Below are positions 54,608 through 61,769 of a DNA stretch of 64,000 nucleotides, in pieces. The DNA lies in the IMG/VR virus record IMGVR_UViG_3300042319_002138, positions 124,001 through 188,000 of that record, one strand, 5' to 3'. Both the position numbers and the translations under genes were made by a program. This DNA comes from a virus. Below the pieces are notes generated by a model. It searched no databases, had not been told where the DNA came from, and was given only the letters and a program-made list of their open reading frames with translations. How positions within the stretch are numbered: position 1 is the first letter of the stretch; each line of letters starts with the position of its first letter.

Positions 54608-55807
54608 ATGAAAAAAGTAGAATTACTTAACGAGATAATGGGTGTCCCTAAAGATTTGGACCCATGGGTTGAATCTTTAACAAAATTACTATTGGATGAG
54701 ATTAAATCTGAAATAAGAGGTGGTTGGGCCGAAGAAGGTAGATTTAACTACACAGACCCAAACACAGGAGAAGAAATAGAAGATTTTGCTAATAAATCAA
54801 ATGATGTTGAAATATCTGGTGGTGAGGTAATGGATTTTGTTATGAAAGACAATGGTTTTAGTGATATGAAAGATTTCCTAAATTCAAAAATGTTTCAATC
54901 ATTGCCAATATGGAAACCTAGGATAACTTTTAATGTTGTAGGAATACCTTCGATAGTGTTAAAACAAGAGGATGGGACAATACAAGCCTCTGTAGGTGGT
55001 GAGATAACCCAAAAACTAAGTAAACTAGGTAAACATATGGTTTTATCAAAACTATACCTAGATTTTAATGTAATTATTGAAAAAGAAGGTATGTCTACTA
55101 AAGATGTTAATGAATTAAGAGAAACTATAGCTCACGAACTTTTACACGTTTATCAAAAATGTAAACAATTAAAGGCTGGTAAAGATGTACATTTTGGTAA
55201 AGAAACCGCTCTAAATGCTGTGGCTAATAACCATTATTTTAGGGAAATAGGTATTGATTGGTGGCGTGATTTTCTTAATTTAGTATACCTACACTTATCT
55301 TTTGAGATTAACGCTAGAATTGAACAGTTATATTATAAATTAAAAAATAAGGACATTAAAACAACTGATGATTTTGTAAGAGAATTACATAAATCAGAGG
55401 TTTGGCGTCAAATGAAGATGTTGGAAGATTTTAACGCTGAAGAATATTTAAAAAGTTTCCAATTACCGTCAGCTGGTAGTAAACGTAATCCATTATATAT
55501 GTTACATAAATTAATGAGAGATACACAACTTAAGTCTATGGGAGTAGACACAAGTTCCAAGGATAGTGCTATAAAATCTTTAATAAACCTTTGGGATACT
55601 GTATTAGAGAACGGTGTAAAAGGAATTCAATCTGTTGGGGTAAATATTAGTATGGATAAAGTTCCACAAAAAGCTAAAGAAGACCCTTACGTATTTTTTA
55701 AATTCTTTGAAAAACGTTTTCATAAAAAAGCTGAAACATGGAAGAAAAAAATGTACCGAGTTGGTGCATTAATTTTACAAGAAAACAATGAAGGTACTTT
55801 ACAATAA
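54608..55807 (+). CDS. Putative zinc metallopeptidase (HExxH)
   Basis: A 399-residue protein with RETIAHELLHVYQK (H-E-x-x-H near residue 180), the core of zincin metallopeptidases; an Asp/Glu in the following helix (SFEINARIEQ) could be the third ligand. The N-terminal half is acidic, the C-terminal part basic. It could be a virion or maturation protease or a lytic enzyme. A lone HExxH can occur by chance, so the peptidase call is moderate. Confidence 0.65.
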   Translation: MKKVELLNEIMGVPKDLDPWVESLTKLLLDEIKSEIRGGWAEEGRFNYTDPNTGEEIEDFANKSNDVEISGGEVMDFVMKDNGFSDMKDFLNSKMFQSLPIWKPRITFNVVGIPSIVLKQEDGTIQASVGGEITQKLSKLGKHMVLSKLYLDFNVIIEKEGMSTKDVNELRETIAHELLHVYQKCKQLKAGKDVHFGKETALNAVANNHYFREIGIDWWRDFLNLVYLHLSFEINARIEQLYYKLKNKDIKTTDDFVRELHKSEVWRQMKMLEDFNAEEYLKSFQLPSAGSKRNPLYMLHKLMRDTQLKSMGVDTSSKDSAIKSLINLWDTVLENGVKGIQSVGVNISMDKVPQKAKEDPYVFFKFFEKRFHKKAETWKKKMYRVGALILQENNEGTLQ

Positions 55808-55857
55808 GTTTTTTTAATAGTAGATTTAATATATAATAAAAATAAAATATTGTTAAA

Positions 55858-56271
55858 ATGATTAAAGAAGGAAGTAAAGTAAAAGTACATTACACAGGTA
55901 AATTTGAAGATAATAATGTTTTCGATTCATCTACAGGTAAAGACCCAATCGAATTCGTTGTTGGTGAGGGTAATTTGATTCTTGGTTTTGAACAAGGTGT
56001 TATGGGGTTGTCGGCAGGTGATAAAAAAACTGTTGAATTAGAACCAGAGCAAGCTTATGGACCATATAACGAAGAACTAGTTAACCAAGTACCTCTTGAT
56101 AGAGTACCTGAAGGAGTACAAGCAGGTCAAATGTTGGAAGCACAAACAGAAGCGGGGCCAATTCCTGTTGTTGTTACTGATGTAAACGAAGAAACTGTTA
56201 CCATCGATGCTAATCACCCATTGGCTGGTAGAAAATTGATTTTTGAATTGGAAATTGTTGAAGTAGCGTAA
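55858..56271 (+). CDS. FKBP-type peptidyl-prolyl isomerase, SlyD-like
   Basis: A 137-residue protein: SKVKVHYTGKFEDNNVFDSS, then EFVVGEGNLILGFEQGVMGL, then an insert-in-flap domain (about residues 70-120) ending in a second half of the FKBP fold. This is the SlyD arrangement without the metal-binding tail. It catalyses proline isomerisation and chaperones folding. With DnaJ nearby it suggests a phage-encoded folding set. A terminator follows. Confidence 0.85.
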   Translation: MIKEGSKVKVHYTGKFEDNNVFDSSTGKDPIEFVVGEGNLILGFEQGVMGLSAGDKKTVELEPEQAYGPYNEELVNQVPLDRVPEGVQAGQMLEAQTEAGPIPVVVTDVNEETVTIDANHPLAGRKLIFELEIVEVA

Positions 56272-56296
56272 TTTTTAAAAAAATCATAAAAAAAAT

Positions 56297-56330
56297 AATC
56301 CTATATGTTAATCATGTGGGATTTTTTTTT
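56297..56330 (+). terminator. Rho-independent terminator
   Basis: AATCCTATATG pairs with CATGTGGGATT (two G-U pairs) around TTAAT, then about nine Ts. Confidence 0.8.
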
Positions 56331-56337
56331 ATCTTTG
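56330..56337 (+). promoter_or_regulatory. TAnnTTTG -7 box
   Basis: TATCTTTG ends 4 nt before the ATG at 56342. No clear TTG lies 19 nt upstream, so the call rests on the -7 box and spacing. Confidence 0.5.
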
Positions 56338-56341
56338 TGTT

Positions 56342-56515
56342 ATGAAAAAACCCTGTAAAGAATGTCCTCACTTTATCCGTAATCGTCATAATGATATGAT
56401 TGTGGAGTTCGGTGAAAAAACGGGAAAGAAACACAATTGTCACATGACGGAAGGAAAAAAAGATTTGTGGAATGTGACGGATAAAAAACTTGAATGTTAT
56501 GGAAGTAAAAACTAA
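56342..56515 (+). CDS. Small Cys/His-rich protein, CxxC type
   Basis: A 57-residue protein: M-K-K-P-C-K-E-C-P-H-F near the start, H-N-C-H-M and E-C-Y further on, enough ligands for one zinc site. The opening K-P-C-x-x-C-P resembles DUF6283-type phage proteins. It follows a -7 promoter box by 4 nt and overlaps the next gene by 17 bases. Role unknown. Confidence 0.65.
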   Translation: MKKPCKECPHFIRNRHNDMIVEFGEKTGKKHNCHMTEGKKDLWNVTDKKLECYGSKN

Positions 56516-56828
56516 ATTTGGAACATATATAGAAATGGAAACAGAAACTAGTACAAAAATAAGTACAGATAAACTCGGAGTGTTTGTTGAACGACTTAAA
56601 AAAATAGGAATTGATGTAAAACTATCAGGAAATTTTCCTTGGGTTTATCTTGGTAAAATCAATGGTGTTAGAGTTACTGAAACATTTTATGCTAATCACG
56701 GGTTTACTGTGATGTTTCTTCCTAGTAGAATGGATAGTCCACCATCCGAGTTTACAGACATTACGGAGATTTTTAAATTAATTAGAAAATATACAAAAAA
56801 ACCTATTGACAAATCAGAAAATAAATAG
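56499..56828 (+). CDS. Hypothetical protein
   Basis: A 109-residue alpha/beta protein; ATG 56499 preferred over an upstream TTG. No family recognised. Its end lies inside the promoter of the Ro60-like gene. Confidence 0.65.
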   Translation: MEVKTKFGTYIEMETETSTKISTDKLGVFVERLKKIGIDVKLSGNFPWVYLGKINGVRVTETFYANHGFTVMFLPSRMDSPPSEFTDITEIFKLIRKYTKKPIDKSENK

Positions 56829-56834
56829 TATAAT
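56806..56834 (+). promoter_or_regulatory. Perfect sigma-70 consensus promoter
   Basis: TTGACA (56806-56811), exactly 17 nt, TATAAT (56829-56834). It drives the Ro60-like gene at 56877 and probably the structured RNA. It is unlike the TAnnTTTG promoters elsewhere in the window. Confidence 0.75.
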
Positions 56835-56876
56835 TTATAACTGTTTTAAAGAAACCTAATTAAAAAAATAGAAATT

Positions 56877-58319
56877 ATGTCAAGATTAACTGAAGCATTA
56901 CAAACTGAAAACACAACCACTAAGAACGGGATGGAAACTAATTCATCTTCTCTTAATGAGTGTGTTAACCTTTTCTTCTCCATTGGAGCAATGAGAGGTA
57001 AAAGTTCTGAGAGTGTTGTAAAACTTTTCTCAAAGGCTTTCAGTGAAGAACCAACTACAGCATTAAGAATCCTTTTTTGGGCAAGAGATGTTAGAGGTGG
57101 TGCTGGTGAGAGAAAAATCTTTAGAGATATTTTATCTTACCTAGTTGATAACTACTCAAAAGTAGTTAAAGTTAATCTTAACTTAATTCCTGAATACGGG
57201 AGATGGGATGACGTTCATATCCTTTTCGGAACTGAATTGGAAAATGACGCCATCACACTTCTTGTAGAAGGTTTAAAAAGTGGTAATGGTTTATGTGCTA
57301 AATGGATGCCCCGTAAAGGTTTGGTATTTAATAAAGTACGTAAAGCACTTAAGTTGGACCCAAAATCCCTTAGAAAATTACTTGTGTCTTTGTCAAACAC
57401 GGTAGAACAAAAAATGTGTTCGAAAAGTTGGGCAGAGATTGAGTATTCAAAGACACCATCTTTGGCTATGTCAAGGTATACAAAAGCTTTTGGCAGAAAC
57501 GACCAAGAAAGATTTGGTCAATTTATTGAAGCCCTTCAAAAAGGTGAAACTAAAGTTAACGCCGGAGCTTTGTATCCTTACGATGTTACCAAGAATCTTA
57601 GATTCGGTAATAAAGATTTGGCTAATGAACAATGGAAAGCCCTACCAAATTATATGGAAGGTTCAACAGAACTTGTCCTACCTTTGGTTGACGTTTCAGG
57701 TTCAATGGATTGTTCGGTAGGAGGTAATCCAAACCTTACATGTATGGAGGTGGCTATTTCTTTGGGTATGTACATCTCTGAAAGAAATGAGGGAGCATTT
57801 AAAGATATGTTTATGACATTTTCTTCAAATCCCGAAATTCAAAAATTGATGGGTCCACTTAGTGACCGTTACAATCAATTAGCTAGAGCTAAATGGGGTA
57901 TGTCAACTAATTTAGAAGCAGCGTTCAAGACTATCTTGAATCAAGCAGTTAAATTTGGTGTTCCACAGGAAGAGATGCCAACAAAGATTCTTATCCTATC
58001 CGATATGGAGTTTGATTCCGCTACTAGTAGTGGTTGGGGAAATGAATCTGATTGGAATCCCTCGGCTATGTCGATGATTGATGAAATGTACACTAACGCT
58101 GGTTATGTAAAACCTGGAATTATTTTCTGGAACCTACATTCCAACGGGGGTAATTTCCCAGCAAGATTTGATGAGGTTGGAACTGCTTTAATTAGTGGTT
58201 TCAGTCCATCAATCTTGAAATCGGTTCTGAATAATCCTAACAGTTTAACACCTGTTAATATTATGAATGAAACCGTACATTCAGAAAGATATGAACCTGT
58301 AAAGGTTTGGATTCTTTAA
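56877..58319 (+). CDS. Ro60/TROVE-like RNA-binding protein with vWA domain
   Basis: A 480-residue protein. The N-terminal two thirds is helical and carries ALRILFWARDVRGGAGERK, the repeat-type motif of TROVE/DUF2828 proteins. The C-terminal third is a vWA domain with a complete MIDAS: D-x-S-x-S in LVDVSGSMD (about residue 274), Thr in MSTNLEAAF, Asp in LILSDMEFD. Ro60 proteins are rings that bind Y RNAs and misfolded RNAs, and bacterial members handle rRNA and RNase complexes. Directly downstream lies a structured RNA, a likely partner. Confidence 0.8.
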   Translation: MSRLTEALQTENTTTKNGMETNSSSLNECVNLFFSIGAMRGKSSESVVKLFSKAFSEEPTTALRILFWARDVRGGAGERKIFRDILSYLVDNYSKVVKVNLNLIPEYGRWDDVHILFGTELENDAITLLVEGLKSGNGLCAKWMPRKGLVFNKVRKALKLDPKSLRKLLVSLSNTVEQKMCSKSWAEIEYSKTPSLAMSRYTKAFGRNDQERFGQFIEALQKGETKVNAGALYPYDVTKNLRFGNKDLANEQWKALPNYMEGSTELVLPLVDVSGSMDCSVGGNPNLTCMEVAISLGMYISERNEGAFKDMFMTFSSNPEIQKLMGPLSDRYNQLARAKWGMSTNLEAAFKTILNQAVKFGVPQEEMPTKILILSDMEFDSATSSGWGNESDWNPSAMSMIDEMYTNAGYVKPGIIFWNLHSNGGNFPARFDEVGTALISGFSPSILKSVLNNPNSLTPVNIMNETVHSERYEPVKVWIL

Positions 58320-58320
58320 A

Positions 58321-58848
58321 ATATTGTGGTATTGAGGAATAATTGCAGCAAAATTAAAATCTTAAATTTATAGCTACATAAGAGAGGGCTTTGATAACCC
58401 GTCTAACCACAAGGGTGTAAAGGTGAAAGCCGGGGACCACTCAGAGTTAGACAAAAGAGTCAAACGATTCTGTTACCACAAAATTATTAAAAAGGTGTAA
58501 TGGGTACGTCAAACGAGACTATAAGACCCAATAAACGAATGGTTTCTGCAAATTCTTCTAGAAACTTGTAAGAACGACGAGGGGTTTTACCGATTTACCC
58601 CAAATTAAATTATAAATTGGCGACCATAGGAGAGTTTAAACGTGGGAAAATCTCACACTTGAGGTCGTAAAACATACCTCTTGATTATCACAAGTAAAAA
58701 TGGTAGTTGGATTTGTCTCAATCAAATAAAAGACACCCGAACCAAAATGGGTTAATAATATTGGGGTGGTTACTCAGCCACCGAAAATAACAAAAGGACC
58801 ACCATTCCGACACCTAATTTTTTAAAGGGAGCTTGTCTCCCTTTTTTT
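58321..58848 (+). ncRNA. Large structured non-coding RNA candidate
   Basis: About 590 nt here have no gene. The region folds on paper into many helices: TTGTGGTA/TACCACAA (58324-58331/58474-58481), GTCTAAC/GTTAGAC (58401-58407/58446-58452), AGAGTC/GATTCT (58456-58461/58466-58471), TGGGT/ACCCA (58501/58526), GTTTCT/AGAAAC (58542/58560), GGGGT/ACCCC (58581/58597), CGACC/GGTCG (58621/58663) enclosing GTGGGA/TCTCAC, AATGGT/ACCATT (58699/58801), GGTGG/CCACC (58765/58778). One 60-nt block (58381-58440) is 53% G+C, against 23% just before it. It is bounded by the Ro60-like gene and a terminator. Family unknown; ROOL/GOLLD-type giant RNAs or a Ro-bound RNA are possible. Confidence 0.7.
58824..58848 (+). 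terminator. Rho-independent terminator of the structured RNA
   Basis: AAAGGGAG, loop CTTGT, CTCCCTTT, then Ts to 58848. Confidence 0.9.
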
Positions 58849-58881
58849 ATTTTACTATACTTAATAATTAACGGTTTTATT

Positions 58882-58897
58882 ATATTTATTTAATATT
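58882..58897 (+). promoter_or_regulatory. Candidate late-promoter motif
   Basis: ATATTTATTTAATATT, 28 nt before the ATG at 58910. Confidence 0.4.
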
Positions 58898-58909
58898 AAA
58901 TTATTGGAA

Positions 58910-59128
58910 ATGACTAGAATAGAAGAGATATTTTTTGAGGCTTTTGAATTGGGTATTCAAAATAAAATGTACGACACAGTATCTAAAATGGTTGGTAGTG
59001 GCGATTATAAATACGTGGAACTCCGCCAAATTTATGAAATTGCTTTTGAAAAAGAAAAAAAGGTTTTAATTAATAATAATTTATATGAACAAACAAACAG
59101 TTCAGAAGTTTATCAACCGAGAGCTTAA
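58910..59128 (+). CDS. Small hypothetical protein
   Basis: A 72-residue helical protein; ATG 58910 preferred over the TTG at 58904. It overlaps the next gene by 44 bases. Function unknown. Confidence 0.6.
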   Translation: MTRIEEIFFEAFELGIQNKMYDTVSKMVGSGDYKYVELRQIYEIAFEKEKKVLINNNLYEQTNSSEVYQPRA

Positions 59129-59816
59129 GGCTAAAGATATTTTCTATTTAAAAGAAGTTACCAAAAAAGAGGCTTACGATTTTGTTAAAACTTATCACTA
59201 CTTGGGTGAAGCTAAATTTTTTGCTAAATTTTCTTATGCTGTAATTGATAGGGAGACTGAAGATATCATTGGTGTTGCTACTTTCTCTAATCCACAAGGT
59301 AATGTAGCTTTAAAGGGTTGGTTTGGTTTATCCAATGATAACCAAACGGTTTTAGAACTTAGTAGACTTTGTGTTTTACCTGAATTAAATGGTACAAACC
59401 TAACTTCATACCTATTAGGTGGTAGTATTAGATTACTAAAAAAAGAAGGTGTTAAGGCAGTTATAACATTAGCGGATGATAGTAGACATAGCGGTAGTAT
59501 ATATCAGGTCTGTAACTTCACCTATTACGGCTTAACAGATAAGAAATCAGATTTTTTTAGATGGGATGGTAAGGTTAACCCTAGAGGTTCAACAAAAGAA
59601 GTCCAAGGTGTTTGGATTCCTAGAACAAGGAAACATAGATATGCTTATATTATTGATAAATCTTTAAAGTGCTTATATATTGAAGAAATGAGACCACAAA
59701 AAGGTGATACAAATGAATATGATTGTTGTGCCGGTAAAAAACAAATTTACGACAATAGATTTAAAAAATGGTATTCTTGCCCCAAATGTGATGAAATAAC
59801 TGAATTAGCTTTTTAA
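59085..59816 (+). CDS. Mom-like GNAT-fold DNA modification protein (A)
   Basis: A 243-residue protein: KTYHYLGEAKFFAKFSYAVI, GVATFSNPQG, ELSRLCVLPELNG, ITLADDSRHSGSIYQVCNF, and HRYAYIID near the end, the wording of the phage Mu Mom / GNAT-like family that adds carbamoylmethyl-type groups to adenine. A C-terminal zinc-like knuckle (CCAGK...YSCPKC) is extra. Such changes protect DNA from restriction enzymes. A second, divergent relative follows one base later. Family by recognition; chemistry inferred. Confidence 0.7.
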   Translation: MNKQTVQKFINRELKAKDIFYLKEVTKKEAYDFVKTYHYLGEAKFFAKFSYAVIDRETEDIIGVATFSNPQGNVALKGWFGLSNDNQTVLELSRLCVLPELNGTNLTSYLLGGSIRLLKKEGVKAVITLADDSRHSGSIYQVCNFTYYGLTDKKSDFFRWDGKVNPRGSTKEVQGVWIPRTRKHRYAYIIDKSLKCLYIEEMRPQKGDTNEYDCCAGKKQIYDNRFKKWYSCPKCDEITELAF

Positions 59817-59817
59817 A

Positions 59818-60612
59818 ATGAAATATTTTTTTGAAATTAAAGAGATAGATAAAACTCTTGCTATAGAATTTGTACAAGAAAGACACTATTCAAAAGTAAT
59901 GCCTAAATTAACCAAACATTGGTTAGGTTGTTTTTTAAACAATGAGTTAGTTGGTGTTGTTACATTGGGGTGGGGGACACAACCCTTACAAACAATTAAA
60001 AAGTTATTCCCGAACTTAAAATCAGAGGATTATTACGAAATTGGTAAGATGTGTATGGATGATTCTATGCCTAGAAATTCAGAGTCACAGATGTTAGCTC
60101 AAGTAGTTAGATGGATGAAAACTAATTTACCTGAAAAGAAATTTCTTTATACATGGGCAGATGGAATTGTGGGTAAAGTTGGGTATGTGTACCAAGGGTC
60201 TAATTTTTATTATGGTAATTTTATTTGGACCGATATCTACATATCACCTTTAGGGGAGAAAATACACCCAAGAAGTTCAAAAGCTTTATTGAAAGAAAAT
60301 GCTGAATTTTCGGGTAAAGAAAAATTATTTTGGATGACCCCTGATTTTATAAAAATAAAAGGTATTCGTAGAATTAGAGGAAAACAATTTAGATATATAT
60401 ACCCCCTGAATAAAAAATCAAAAGAACTTTTAAGAAGAGAATCTACGGTAGTATGGAACAAAATATACCCAAAAGAAGTTGACCTGTTATGGAAAGAACA
60501 AAAAGGTAAAGGTGATTATGTTTTATTAACGAGTAAACCTGAAATGAATTTAAGTGTTGTTGAATATAATCAAAACAATGTTAATGCACATAAAAAGTTA
60601 AAGAAATCTTAG
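59818..60612 (+). CDS. Mom-like GNAT-fold DNA modification protein (B)
   Basis: A 264-residue protein: ERHYSKVMPKLTKHWLGCFL, GVVTLGWGTQPL, YEIGKMCMDDSMPRNSESQM, LYTWADGIVGKVGYVYQG, IHPRSSK and FRYIYPLNK, again like Mom-family proteins but clearly different from the gene before. Tandem Mom-like genes suggest a two-step or two-site modification, or specialisation. Start ATG 59818 is one base after the upstream stop. Chemistry inferred. Confidence 0.7.
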   Translation: MKYFFEIKEIDKTLAIEFVQERHYSKVMPKLTKHWLGCFLNNELVGVVTLGWGTQPLQTIKKLFPNLKSEDYYEIGKMCMDDSMPRNSESQMLAQVVRWMKTNLPEKKFLYTWADGIVGKVGYVYQGSNFYYGNFIWTDIYISPLGEKIHPRSSKALLKENAEFSGKEKLFWMTPDFIKIKGIRRIRGKQFRYIYPLNKKSKELLRRESTVVWNKIYPKEVDLLWKEQKGKGDYVLLTSKPEMNLSVVEYNQNNVNAHKKLKKS

Positions 60613-60613
60613 G

Positions 60614-60624
60614 ATATTTATTAT
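60614..60624 (+). promoter_or_regulatory. Candidate late-promoter motif
   Basis: ATATTTATTAT, 13 nt before the ATG at 60627. Confidence 0.4.
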
Positions 60625-60626
60625 TG

Positions 60627-61529
60627 ATGAAAAAAACTATTAGAAAAGTATTAAGAGAAGAACAATTATCATTGTTCGATGATTACGAAGACACCAGTTA
60701 TAAAATATGTTCCCATTTTAAAGATGAGGACCAGCAGAACCTATGTTCAAATTTAAATTCTCTTGGTAAATTTTTATATTCAGAGGATGGTTTAGGTTTA
60801 CAAAGAATCATTGATTTTAAAACCAACCAAATGAAAAAACTTGTTGATTTAAACAATCAATACCAAGAACCACTAGCTATTTTATGGGAAACAGGTAAAT
60901 ACAATCAATCAGGTAGATATGATTATATCTCAAAAGAAAATGACTACTATCAAAATGAGGCCATGAAATCTGTTAATAGAGTTTATGATGATAATGGTAA
61001 ATGGGATTCTATTAATAAATTAAACACAAATTATTCTGATTTAGCTGAACTATTAACAGAATTATTTATCAGAGGTAATATGGTAGGTACCCTAAAAGAT
61101 AAAAACGCTTTAGGATTAAGGAAGTATCTTATATCTATTAAAGATAAGTTAGAAAGAGTTATAGATAAGTATATAAAATTAGATGAGTTTAAATCTTTCG
61201 TAAGAAATACAAAACACTTATCAAAAATAGGTGAAAAAGCTGAAAACGATGTTAAAAACATTTTAACAAAGGCTCAAATAGATACAGTGTATCAGGGGGG
61301 TGATGGGGACTTTGTTGATATGATTTTTGGTGTAGACCTTATAGTGAATTCTGGTGGTGAGGTTTATACGATACAAGTTAAGAGTAATGAGATTCAGGCA
61401 AAAGAATCTAGAGGATTAAAAAAATATGGAAAGATTGACTTTACTGCTTCACCTACCGATTATGGTATTATTATGTTTGATATAGATAATAACGAATTAA
61501 AATTCGATAAAAATGGTGATGAAATCTAA
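60627..61529 (+). CDS. PD-(D/E)XK-like protein with N-terminal LIKE-type peptide
   Basis: A 300-residue protein starting M-K-K-T-I-R-K-V-L-R-E-E, the recurring N-terminal peptide (ATG 60627; the in-frame TTG one codon earlier is not needed). A helical middle leads to GDGDFVDMIFGVDLIV and then EVYTIQVKSN near residues 228-257, spacing that fits the D...(D/E/Q)-x-K core of restriction-fold nucleases. If the peptide directs head packaging, this could be an injected nuclease. Both parts are inference. Confidence 0.65.
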   Translation: MKKTIRKVLREEQLSLFDDYEDTSYKICSHFKDEDQQNLCSNLNSLGKFLYSEDGLGLQRIIDFKTNQMKKLVDLNNQYQEPLAILWETGKYNQSGRYDYISKENDYYQNEAMKSVNRVYDDNGKWDSINKLNTNYSDLAELLTELFIRGNMVGTLKDKNALGLRKYLISIKDKLERVIDKYIKLDEFKSFVRNTKHLSKIGEKAENDVKNILTKAQIDTVYQGGDGDFVDMIFGVDLIVNSGGEVYTIQVKSNEIQAKESRGLKKYGKIDFTASPTDYGIIMFDIDNNELKFDKNGDEI

Positions 61530-61532
61530 TAA

Positions 61533-61769
61533 ATGGAACCAAAAAAACTTTTAAAAATACATAGTTTTTTATATGGTATAAATGAAATCTTAGGATATAA
61601 GGGTAATACTATTATAGAGACTGATTATATCTACGCACCATATTTACCTATGTTTATAGAAGAAGATTTTAGACCTAGGCAAGGGATTGCTTCAAGGTAT
61701 GCACGAAAAATCGTGAATAACAATTTTTATGGGAGAGTTACACTTGGAGCCGATACGCAAAATACCTAA
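61533..61769 (+). CDS. Small protein resembling C-terminal segment of gp23 capsid
   Basis: A 78-residue protein. TDYIYAPYLPMFIEEDFRPR followed by Q-G-I-A-S-R-Y resembles the end of T4 gp23 (Y-S-P-Y-V-P-L...F-Q-P-V-L-G-F-x-T-R-Y-G). Too short for a shell protein. The next gene resembles an earlier part of gp23. It overlaps that gene by 41 bases. From memory; needs a profile search. Confidence 0.6.
   Translation: MEPKKLLKIHSFLYGINEILGYKGNTIIETDYIYAPYLPMFIEEDFRPRQGIASRYARKIVNNNFYGRVTLGADTQNT

Noticed and set aside
54608-55807. Calling the HExxH protein a specific peptidase family
   Set aside because: Only the short zinc motif is visible; no further family signature supports a named assignment.
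58321-58848. Group I intron or tmRNA/RNase P RNA in the gene-free stretch
   Set aside because: Some stretches (for example around CAGAGTTAGAC and GAGACTATAAGACC) recall group I elements, but I could not pair a P7-type helix, the upstream gene is complete with its own stop, and no exon continues downstream. No tmRNA tag frame or RNase P core was seen.
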